DNA of 64,000 nt, from positions 127,783-191,782 of the forward strand of contig CAJTXP010000002.1 in assembly GCA_910583615.1 (NCBI GenBank), in the 5' to 3' direction. Made by a program: the position numbers and the translations under genes. This stretch comes from an uncultured Lachnospiraceae bacterium (GTDB lineage Bacteria > Bacillota > Clostridia > Lachnospirales > Lachnospiraceae). Each line of letters begins with the position of its first letter. The stretch's first letter is position 1. The notes under the pieces are model-generated. The model did no database searches. It was not told the DNA's origin and was given only the letters and a program-made list of their open reading frames with translations. Shown here in pieces: positions 18,124 to 25,839 of the stretch.

Positions 18124-18166
18124 CACTTACACTCCTCTTTTTTAATTATTTTTCTTTCGATACTCA

Positions 18167-18352
18167 GCCGCCGGAAGGGAGCGGATGGCAGCTGACAGGC
18201 CTTTTAAGGGCGCCCTTAGCAGGGAGGAAATCCACTTCTTACGAAAACTTAGGCGCGAGGGCTCTCCCGAGCGTCTTAGTTGCAGTTAGAAGTTAGTTCA
18301 GCCCTGCGTTGCCCGCGGCCTGTCAGAGGCCGTCCGCTCCCTTCCGGCGGCG
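18167..18352. repeat. 186-bp MITE-like element with 35-bp terminal inverted repeats
   Basis: The outer 35 bp (18167-18201, starting GCCGCCGGAAGGGAGCGGA) is the inverted partner of 18318-18352 with only 3 mismatches. Between them, about 116 bp holds smaller palindromes (AAGGGCGCCCTT and a stem around GCGAGGG/CCCGAGCG). There is no coding potential. It fills the gap between the lipoprotein gene and the end of carB. It may be a non-autonomous transposon or a large structured RNA element, and may also terminate carB. Confidence 0.7.
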
Positions 18353-18362
18353 TCACTCTTTT

Positions 18363-21300
18363 TTATTTATCCGTAATCTCCGCATGGAACTCCTGCAGAG
18401 ACTTCACCGGCAGTTTTCCATCCCGCTTTGCAGAGCGGATACCCTCCACCGTCGCCTTTGCCATGGCCATGGTCGTCATGTACGGGATCTTGTTCTTCAC
18501 CGCCGCCTTGCGGATATAGCTGTCGTCCACGGCGCCCTTCTTGCCGATGGGCGTGTTGACGATAAGCTGAATCTTGCCGTTGGTGATCTTATCCAGAATG
18601 TTGGGCCGCCCCTCATTGATCTTCCAGACCTTCAGCGCCGGGATCCCTGCCGCCTCGATCATGTCGCAGGTCCGTCCGGTGGCCATGATGGAGAAACCGC
18701 ACTCATGGAAGCCCTTTGCAACCTCCACAAGCTCCGCCTTATCCCGGTCGTTGACCGAGATCAGCACACAGCCCTCTGTGGGGATCTGGTTCTTGGTCGC
18801 CTCTTCTGCCTTGTAGAACGCGTCTCCAAAGTCTGCCGACAGCCCCAGCACCTCTCCGGTGGAACGCATCTCCGGCCCCAGGATCGGGTCCACCTCCGGG
18901 AACATATTGAACGGGAACACCGCTTCCTTCACACCGTAATGGGCGAATTTCTTCTCTTTCAGCGCCGGCACCGGGCTTTCATGCTTTGTAAAGGGCATGG
19001 TAATGATATCCGTGGCGATCTGCACCATGTTGATGCCGCATACCTTGGATACCAGCGGCACGGTCCGGGACGCCCGGGGATTGGCCTCGATGACAAATAC
19101 TTTACCGTCCTCAATGGCATACTGCATGTTCATAAGCCCCACCACATGCATCTCGCTGGCGATCTTTCTCGTGTAATCCTTGATGGTCTCCACCTGCGCC
19201 TCTGTCAGGCCTCTGGGCGGGATGATGCAGGCAGAATCTCCGGAATGGATGCCCGCCAGCTCGATATGCTCCATGACAGACGGAACAAACACACGTTCTC
19301 CATCGCTGATGGCATCCGCCTCGCACTCCGTCGCATGATGCAGGAACCGGTCGATGAGAATCGGACGGTCCGGCGTCACGCCCACAGCCTGCTGCATGTA
19401 GAAAGTCAGTGCTTCATCGTCGTAGACCACTTCCATACCGCGTCCGCCCAGTACATAGGAGGGGCGCACCATGACCGGATAGCCGATCCGGTGAGCCGTG
19501 TCGAGGGCTTCCTCCACATCCACCGCCATGCCGGCCTCCGGCATGGGGATCTGCAGACGCTCCATCATCTCCCGGAACAGATCCCGGTCCTCGGCCAGAT
19601 CGATGGTCTCCGGCGTGGTGCCCAGAATATTTACCCCATATTTCTTCAGGTCCGCCGCCAGATTCAGGGGCGTCTGTCCTCCGAACTGGGCGATCACACC
19701 CACCGGCTGTTCCTTCTCGTAGATCGCCAGCACATCCTCCAGAGTCAGCGGCTCAAAATACAGCTTGTCCGACGTGTCGTAGTCCGTGGACACGGTCTCC
19801 GGGTTGCAGTTGACGATGATCGTGGAAAATCCCAGCTTCCGCAGGGCCTTTGCCGCATGGACGCAGCAGTAATCGAACTCAATTCCCTGTCCGATCCGGT
19901 TGGGCCCGCCGCCCAGGATCATGACCTTCGGCCGGTCCGTATCCACCGGACTTTCGTCCTTCATATGATAGCTGGAATAGTAGTAGGCGCTGTCTTTAGT
20001 GCCGCTCACATGGACGCCCTCCCAGGCTTCCACCACGCCGTTTGCCGTCCGCTCGTTCCGGATGGCCTCCTCAGAGACGCCCAGGATCTCGCTTAAATAT
20101 TTATCCGAAAAGCCGTCAAGCTTTGCCTGCCGCAGATCTTCTGCTGACGGAAGCTTGCCTGTATATTTTTTAACAAGCGCCTCTTCCTCTTCCACCAGCT
20201 CCTTCATCTGCTGAATGAACCAGACCTTCACCTTTGTCAGGTTGTAGATCTCCTCCACGGAAGCGCCTTTTCTCAGTGCCTCATACATAATGAAATGGCG
20301 CTCGCTGCAGGGCGTCATCAGCATAGTGAGCAGCTCTTTCTTGCTCTTTTTATCCAGATCGCCCACATGTCCCAGCCCATAACGGCTCTTTTCCAGAGAA
20401 CGGATGGCTTTCTGGAACGCCTCCTTATAGGTCTTGCCGATGCTCATGACCTCGCCCACGGCGCGCATCTGGGTGCCCAGCTTGTCCTCCACGCCCTTAA
20501 ATTTCTCAAAAGCCCATCTTGCAAATTTGATAACCACGTATTCCCCGTCCGGCACGTATTTGTCCAGCGTGCCGTATTTGCCGCAGGGGATCTCGTCCAG
20601 GGTCAGGCCGCTGGCCAGCTTCGCGGAGATCAGTGCGATGGGGAAGCCCGTCGCCTTGCTCGCCAGCGCGGAGGAACGGGAGGTTCTGGGATTGATCTCG
20701 ATGACCACGATCCGTCCGGATACCGGGTCATGGGCAAACTGCACGTTGGTGCCGCCGATGACCTGGATCGCATCCACGATCTTGTAAGCCTGCTCCTGCA
20801 GCTTTTTCTGCACCTCTTCCGAGATGGTCAGCATGGGCGCCGAACAGAAGGAATCGCCCGTATGCACGCCCACCGGGTCGATATTCTCGATGAAGCAGAC
20901 GGTAATCATATTGCCTTTGGCGTCCCGAACCACCTCCAGCTCCAGCTCCTCCCAGCCCAGGATGGACTCTTCCACCAGCACCTGTCCCACCAGGCTGGCC
21001 TGCAGGCCTCTGGCACAGACCGTTTTCAATTCTTCCTTATTATATACCAGTCCGCCGCCGGCGCCGCCCATGGTGTAGGCCGGGCGCAGCACCACCGGAT
21101 AACCCAGACGGTCCGCGATGGAAAGCGCCTCGTCCACCGAGTACGCCACGTCGCTCCGCGCCATCTCTACGCCCAGTGCATTCATGGTATTCTTAAACTC
21201 GATCCGGTCCTCGCCCCGTTCGATGGCATCCACCTGCACGCCGATCACCTTGACGCCGTACTTGTCCAGCACCCCTGCGCTCTGCAGCTCCGAACACAAG

Positions 21301-21599
21301 TTCAGCCCAGACTGTCCGCCCAGGTTCGGAAGCAGCGCATCCGGACGCTCCTTGGCGATGATCTGCTCCAGTCTTTCTACGTTCAATGGTTCGATGTATG
21401 TGATATCCGCCGTATCCGGGTCCGTCATAATCGTCGCCGGATTGGAATTCACCAGTACGATCTCGTACCCAAGGCTCTTCAGCGCCTTGCACGCCTGTGT
21501 GCCGGAATAGTCAAATTCGCACGCCTGCCCGATGATGATGGGACCAGAACCGATGATCAGTACTTTGTGAATGTCTTCTCTCTTCATAAATACACCCAT
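18363..21599 (-). CDS. carB: Carbamoyl-phosphate synthase large subunit
   Basis: 1078 residues, full length. It has two homologous ATP-grasp synthetase halves: the first opens HKVLIIGSGPIIIGQACEFDYSG, the second PKVMILGGGPNRIGQGIEFDYCC. The C-terminal allosteric MGS-like domain contains GFSIMATGRTCDMIEAAGIPA. It makes carbamoyl phosphate from bicarbonate, two ATP and ammonia delivered by the small subunit, feeding pyrimidine and arginine synthesis. The small-subunit gene carA is not adjacent, and a MITE-like repeat lies downstream. The start may be ATG 21599 or 21587 (MKREDIHKV). A good promoter lies at 21649-21677. Confidence 0.97.
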   Translation of the reverse strand: MGVFMKREDIHKVLIIGSGPIIIGQACEFDYSGTQACKALKSLGYEIVLVNSNPATIMTDPDTADITYIEPLNVERLEQIIAKERPDALLPNLGGQSGLNLCSELQSAGVLDKYGVKVIGVQVDAIERGEDRIEFKNTMNALGVEMARSDVAYSVDEALSIADRLGYPVVLRPAYTMGGAGGGLVYNKEELKTVCARGLQASLVGQVLVEESILGWEELELEVVRDAKGNMITVCFIENIDPVGVHTGDSFCSAPMLTISEEVQKKLQEQAYKIVDAIQVIGGTNVQFAHDPVSGRIVVIEINPRTSRSSALASKATGFPIALISAKLASGLTLDEIPCGKYGTLDKYVPDGEYVVIKFARWAFEKFKGVEDKLGTQMRAVGEVMSIGKTYKEAFQKAIRSLEKSRYGLGHVGDLDKKSKKELLTMLMTPCSERHFIMYEALRKGASVEEIYNLTKVKVWFIQQMKELVEEEEALVKKYTGKLPSAEDLRQAKLDGFSDKYLSEILGVSEEAIRNERTANGVVEAWEGVHVSGTKDSAYYYSSYHMKDESPVDTDRPKVMILGGGPNRIGQGIEFDYCCVHAAKALRKLGFSTIIVNCNPETVSTDYDTSDKLYFEPLTLEDVLAIYEKEQPVGVIAQFGGQTPLNLAADLKKYGVNILGTTPETIDLAEDRDLFREMMERLQIPMPEAGMAVDVEEALDTAHRIGYPVMVRPSYVLGGRGMEVVYDDEALTFYMQQAVGVTPDRPILIDRFLHHATECEADAISDGERVFVPSVMEHIELAGIHSGDSACIIPPRGLTEAQVETIKDYTRKIASEMHVVGLMNMQYAIEDGKVFVIEANPRASRTVPLVSKVCGINMVQIATDIITMPFTKHESPVPALKEKKFAHYGVKEAVFPFNMFPEVDPILGPEMRSTGEVLGLSADFGDAFYKAEEATKNQIPTEGCVLISVNDRDKAELVEVAKGFHECGFSIMATGRTCDMIEAAGIPALKVWKINEGRPNILDKITNGKIQLIVNTPIGKKGAVDDSYIRKAAVKNKIPYMTTMAMAKATVEGIRSAKRDGKLPVKSLQEFHAEITDK

Positions 21600-21648
21600 T
21601 TATCCTTTCTTTGGCTTTGCTTTTTCAATATCCTCTTAAATCGTGTCT

Positions 21649-21677
21649 ATTCTAGCACAATTCGCCTGTGAGGACAA
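21649..21677 (-). promoter_or_regulatory. Promoter of carB
   Basis: On the minus strand TTGTCC (21672-21677) and TAGAAT (21649-21654) are 17 bp apart, with the carB start about 50 bp downstream. The leader is too short for a PyrR-type attenuator. Confidence 0.65.
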
Positions 21678-21706
21678 GCACCACGCCGAATATTTTCATG
21701 CAAACC

Positions 21707-21866
21707 GTAACAGTTCAGCCTTCGGCTTCCCTGTTACGGAATCTGCCCATTCCAAATCGCCTTCGGCGAGAGGCAGATTCCCCTGGTTCAATTTACGTGT
21801 TTTTACGGACTTTGCAGTACATGCAAAGTCCTGGGCTGAACTGTTACAGCAAACCGCTCCGGCGGT
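21707..21866. repeat. Multi-stem palindromic intergenic element
   Basis: The outer 14-bp arms (GTAACAGTTCAGCC at 21707-21720; its exact inverse at 21834-21847) enclose two inner stems. These are GGAATCTGCC/GGCAGATTCC around a CGCCTTCGGCG hairpin, and GGACTTTGCA/TGCAAAGTCC (21807-21831). A further hairpin AACCGCTCCGGCGGTT follows. It lies upstream of the carB promoter, so it is not part of the carB leader. Nothing in it codes. It resembles an interspersed palindromic repeat. Confidence 0.7.
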
Positions 21867-22047
21867 TACTGTTATGGGTCACAACGCAAATCAAAAAGGA
21901 GAAAGTCCCTGGTATTCCAGGAAAGACTTTCCCCCTACTCAATGGATTGCTCATACTGTTTTCGGCGTTACTCTTTGATGCGGTCAAGTTCTGTCAGATT
22001 GATGCCAAAAGCGGTGAGTATCACTATACAGACCCATGATGTCCATA

Positions 22048-22617
22048 TCAGGAAACCTTCACAATGCGTATTTCCTCCGCATGGAAGACGTCCTTTTCAA
22101 AATATCCCTTCAGTTCCACGGAAACTCCTTTCTCCAGATCGGAAAATCCGGCGTCGGTATCCTCATGGGATGCTCCGTCACCCTGAACGGTCCGCATATA
22201 AAAATACGTATCTTCGTCAAACACGACTTCGATCAGGTCGGAATCCGGAATCTCTGCGTTGGAAGACGGACTGCTGCTGATAATGGATCCGTCTTCCTCC
22301 AGCATGGTTTTCTCTTCCGCTATATAGAAGGCGTCTTCCCCCATTTTCCACACCGTACCCGAAAAATCCGCATCAATGGCAGCTGCCACTTCCGGATCCA
22401 GGACGTGCCATCTGCCTTCCGGACTATCCTGCGCCTCTTCCGGCGCTTCCGTACCTGTTTCCGACGAAGCAGACGGCTCCTGTCCTTCCGTGTCTGCTGA
22501 CGATGCTGCATCTGACCCTGCAGGCTCCTCTGCGGCAGCACCGCAGCCCGCAGCCATCAGGCTGAGTATGCACAGCAGGCAGAAAATTGCTGTCAATTTT
22601 TTTCCTTTGAGATTCAT
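22048..22617 (-). CDS. Small secreted lipoprotein
   Basis: 189 residues from ATG 22617 (GGAGGAGCAGATC upstream). The signal peptide ends in the lipobox SLMAAGC. A long low-complexity Ser/Glu/Ala spacer (about 28-70) follows, as often seen between a lipid anchor and its domain. The C-terminal part of about 110 residues is a beta-rich, acidic domain (VWKMGEDAFYIAEEKTML and DSDLIEVVFDEDTYFYMRTVQGDG). It ends GVSVELKGYFEKDVFHAEEIRIVKVS, which looks like an OB-type strand pattern. No catalytic motif and no known name. Confidence 0.7.
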   Translation of the reverse strand: MNLKGKKLTAIFCLLCILSLMAAGCGAAAEEPAGSDAASSADTEGQEPSASSETGTEAPEEAQDSPEGRWHVLDPEVAAAIDADFSGTVWKMGEDAFYIAEEKTMLEEDGSIISSSPSSNAEIPDSDLIEVVFDEDTYFYMRTVQGDGASHEDTDAGFSDLEKGVSVELKGYFEKDVFHAEEIRIVKVS

Positions 22618-22892
22618 GATCTGCTCCTCCTTAAAACTTTCTGTTCCGGAACCGGCAGGCCTGCCCAAACGATGCCGGGCTTGAAAATCGCTTTTCAGAC
22701 CTGCCTTTCCCATATGTTACAGGATTCAGCATATCATGATAATCTCTAAGTTTTCTATAAAATGGAGGAGGGGTTATTTCTTTTATCCGCACTGTCGTGG
22801 TGTATTTTGCACCCGTACAAGTTGTATCACCGCAAATCGGGTGGCCGATTGGGTGGCATTCCCCGCTGAGTATTCGTCAGGCGGTACAATCA
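22618..22892. other. Intergenic region without a gene
   Basis: No supported gene or hairpin. Short reading frames here lack ribosome sites and run into the neighbouring genes on the other strand. Confidence 0.5.
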
Positions 22893-23684
22893 TCATCCGC
22901 CAATCATCTCCATTGCCGCAACCATTCGTAGCTTTTCCGTTTCAATCCTGTCTCTCCCATAAGCATCCATAAAACGATCTGTATACCTGGTCGTTCCAAG
23001 ATTATAATTAAGCGTCCAGATTCCCCATAACACATCCATGTGCCGGTCTCCAATCCCGCTGCAGTCAAGATCGATGTAACCCGAAAATTCCCAGTTATTC
23101 AGGATGATATTAGGCAGGCAGTAATCACCGTGAAGAAGAACTTCCTTTTTTAACAGCGGCAGCCCCTCTTCTGCCGCACGTTTTGCATCAGAAAAAGAAG
23201 GGAATTCCCACATGCCTTTGAATAGATCCGGCTCATAGCTTCTCCTGTCAAATCCACGTTTTACCGTGTCCGTATAGGTCATGATTCTATCCTGCACCGG
23301 ACAGTCTTTCCCATCCATTTCATGCAGTTTCCGAAGCAGCGACGCTGTGGTGTCGCAAAGTCTCTCTGGTTCCGATAAATAGTCCGGATGCGTACCATCT
23401 TCTCCCCGAATTTTCCTGCTTAAAAGATAATCCTTTCCATGACGGGAACCATAATACAGCACTTCCCCGGACAGTCCCAGAGAATGCAGATACCCCATCA
23501 TCAAGGCTTCTGTTTTCAGAGTTCCTTCAACGGCCTCTTTTAAGAAATAACCCTCGTCTTTATTGATAAAAGTCACCGTGGCCTGAGGCGAACTGCTGCT
23601 GTCATAAAGTTCAGCGTCCTTCAGATAGTCCGCGATCGCCTCAGGATATGTTTCTATGTTTAACTTTATTGGCCTGCGATTCAT
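22893..23684 (-). CDS. Aminoglycoside phosphotransferase (APH) family protein
   Basis: 263 residues from ATG 23684 (GAGGGAG upstream), the usual length of APH(3')-type kinases. The nucleotide loop is around TVTFINKDEGYFLKEA, with the Lys of FLKEA. The catalytic Brenner motif is LLHGDYCLPNIIL, with Asp as base and Asn for Mg, and the second metal motif is IDLDCSGIGDRHMD. The overall layout fits APH(3') kinases, but residues that decide aminoglycoside specificity cannot be judged by eye. It could equally act on another small molecule. It stands alone between the lipoprotein gene and the end of the BREX operon. Confidence 0.85.
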   Translation of the reverse strand: MNRRPIKLNIETYPEAIADYLKDAELYDSSSSPQATVTFINKDEGYFLKEAVEGTLKTEALMMGYLHSLGLSGEVLYYGSRHGKDYLLSRKIRGEDGTHPDYLSEPERLCDTTASLLRKLHEMDGKDCPVQDRIMTYTDTVKRGFDRRSYEPDLFKGMWEFPSFSDAKRAAEEGLPLLKKEVLLHGDYCLPNIILNNWEFSGYIDLDCSGIGDRHMDVLWGIWTLNYNLGTTRYTDRFMDAYGRDRIETEKLRMVAAMEMIGG

Positions 23685-23796
23685 GTTTCTCCCTCGATTT
23701 AATAGAGGATTCTTCAATTACATATGCATATGAAGAATAGTTTATCGTTGTCATTGCTTAAAATCATCTCAAGTCATCAATCCTGTAAATTCATCG

Positions 23797-25824
23797 TTAT
23801 TCTATCCCTAATGCCTTCACTACAGCATCCTCCGGGCTGCTGTAGAATGAAATCTGAAACTTTGCAAATAATTCTGTCGGTACCGTCGGTATATCCGCCG
23901 CGCTGCTCATCGGGATCAGCACTCTCTTCGCACCGGCGTCAAACGCCACCTGAAGCTTGGATGCCAGTTCTTCCACCCGGTTTATGGTTCCGCCAATACT
24001 CATAGATCCCAGCACGCATAACTGCGGCAATACCGACCTGTCCAACGCCACGCTACAGTATGCCACCAATGCCGGAAGCGATATATTGCTATCCAGCCCT
24101 ACTCCCTGACAATCCTGAATATGCATTAGATAATCCCTATTATCGGTAGATATCGAAGCACTTATCTGTTTGGCATTCGCCTTGAAGTAATTCTGTGCTG
24201 TCTTTACGGATTCCTTTGTTTCCTTTGCGCTCTGCATACCGGTCACATCAAACTTGCCGCTGCCATTCGCCATGGTGCTTTCAAACTTAAACAAGCCCAT
24301 CATTCCATTCGTTCCATTGGCAACCGTATATACATGCCCCGGCTTACCGATACCTTCAGGGATCAATTTACCGCCTCCCTGTTCCAGAACTGGTACGGAT
24401 ACTTCTTCCATATTGGAATTGCGGATAAAGGAAAACTGCACATCATAGAACTCCATACCGCCGATTTTCTTCAGCTGTTCTTTGACCCTTCGCCTACCCT
24501 CGATTGCATATCTCAGGATTTCCTCCATATCCTCTTCCGTGTACTTCTCATCCGGATAAATCAGCTTTGTCAGACCTGATACCATCTTTCTGACAGCGAT
24601 GGTATCTCTCTGATTCAGGCATCTTCCCAGCTTGAAGAACTTGTCAAAAGCGTCAGTCTCCGGAACCTTCCTCATCTCACGCATGAACTCCGCAAGATAA
24701 TCAGAAATGAAGCCATAGTTATCCGTAAAGTATTCCGGACGCATCTTCGGTATTTCCCATCCCGGAATATAACAATGCATTCTGTCGAAAAACGCGCTGT
24801 CGATCATTGCGTCCGGGAATGGCTCAAACAGATGGGAAGTCTTCAGAAGATAATCCACACTCTGATTGATATTGCCCACGAATACCATTGAAGCGTTCGC
24901 CTGGATAGCGTCCTTGCCTCTTGCAAAGGATCCGGAAGCCATATAGTCCTTCATGATCTGGACGCCGTCCTTATCCTTGAAATGGATGCCGGCAACCTCA
25001 TCAAATGCCACCAGGTCCCAAAGGCCTACCAGACCAACCTGTCGCCTTCCCATGTTATAGAAGAGATTAGCAACCGTTGTCTGTCCACCTGAAATAAGGA
25101 TAGAATTTGGCGACAGCTCCTTATAAATATGAGACTTACCTGTTCCACGCGGTCCCAACTCACAGATATTCACATTGTTTTCTACCAACGGAACCAGTCT
25201 TGTCAGCAGATGCCATTTTACACGATAGTCAAATTGAGTCGGCTCCATGCCGCAGGAACGGAGAAGCAGATCTATCCACTCTTCCTTCGTGAACTGGCTT
25301 CTGGCCTCGATAATCTCATTCCTATCCAGATTTGGCATCTGAATTGGCGTGATCTCATTGATCACAAACGGGCTGTTTTTCTTCTCGTCCTCATTATAGA
25401 AATAAGTCAGGTCAACAATACACCAGATACCACCGGCAAGAAGCTTCTCATAAGACCTGATATACTTCGGATGCACATATATTCCTTTGATACCCAGGAA
25501 TAGAAAATCCGCCTCATACTGATCCGTACGCTCATTCAGCTTAACGCTGATCTTGTCGATGACCGTATGTGCCCCTTCTTCCTTGATCCGTGCCTTGATC
25601 TGTTCTGCTTCATCCGGGCGCACATAGTTATCTGAAAGGATTCTCTTCACCTGTTCGATACCGGCTTCAACTTCGCTTTTCTCATCCGATGTGCAGTAAT
25701 TCCCAAGCAAATATTCCAGCACATAGGTCGGAACATTTGCGCTGTCTTTGATCTTCTTTGTTGCCCCTTTCGGAACCACACGCCCCGAAAAGACCTCAAA
25801 CACTTTCTTATCTAATTGATCCAT
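23797..25824 (-). CDS. brxL: BREX protein BrxL (AAA+ ATPase with Lon-like domain)
   Basis: 675 residues. An N-terminal BrxL-specific domain (about 1-190) precedes an AAA+ core with Walker A GPRGTGKS (near 224) and a Walker B region DLVAFDEVAGIHF. The C-terminal Lon-like domain spans about 580-675: a Ser in NISLPALVAY and a Lys in EELASKLQVAFDAGAKRVLIP lie where the Lon Ser-Lys dyad would be. The usual GPSAG context is not kept, so proteolysis is doubtful. BrxL forms DNA-encircling hexamer rings and is required for type 1 BREX defence. It is the last gene of the operon, 15 bp after pglZ. Confidence 0.95.
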   Translation of the reverse strand: MDQLDKKVFEVFSGRVVPKGATKKIKDSANVPTYVLEYLLGNYCTSDEKSEVEAGIEQVKRILSDNYVRPDEAEQIKARIKEEGAHTVIDKISVKLNERTDQYEADFLFLGIKGIYVHPKYIRSYEKLLAGGIWCIVDLTYFYNEDEKKNSPFVINEITPIQMPNLDRNEIIEARSQFTKEEWIDLLLRSCGMEPTQFDYRVKWHLLTRLVPLVENNVNICELGPRGTGKSHIYKELSPNSILISGGQTTVANLFYNMGRRQVGLVGLWDLVAFDEVAGIHFKDKDGVQIMKDYMASGSFARGKDAIQANASMVFVGNINQSVDYLLKTSHLFEPFPDAMIDSAFFDRMHCYIPGWEIPKMRPEYFTDNYGFISDYLAEFMREMRKVPETDAFDKFFKLGRCLNQRDTIAVRKMVSGLTKLIYPDEKYTEEDMEEILRYAIEGRRRVKEQLKKIGGMEFYDVQFSFIRNSNMEEVSVPVLEQGGGKLIPEGIGKPGHVYTVANGTNGMMGLFKFESTMANGSGKFDVTGMQSAKETKESVKTAQNYFKANAKQISASISTDNRDYLMHIQDCQGVGLDSNISLPALVAYCSVALDRSVLPQLCVLGSMSIGGTINRVEELASKLQVAFDAGAKRVLIPMSSAADIPTVPTELFAKFQISFYSSPEDAVVKALGIE

Positions 25825-25839
25825 GAACCTATGCCTCCT

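Noticed and set aside
18309..20096. 595-codon plus-strand reading frame inside carB
   Set aside because: It is the antisense of a full-length, strongly conserved carB. Its product is His/Arg/Leu-rich with no domain and it has no ribosome site. The other long antisense frames over carB are the same effect.
21600..21706. PyrR attenuator or other riboswitch in the carB leader
   Set aside because: The promoter at 21649-21677 leaves only about 40-50 nt of leader, too short for an attenuator, and the palindromic element lies upstream of the promoter.
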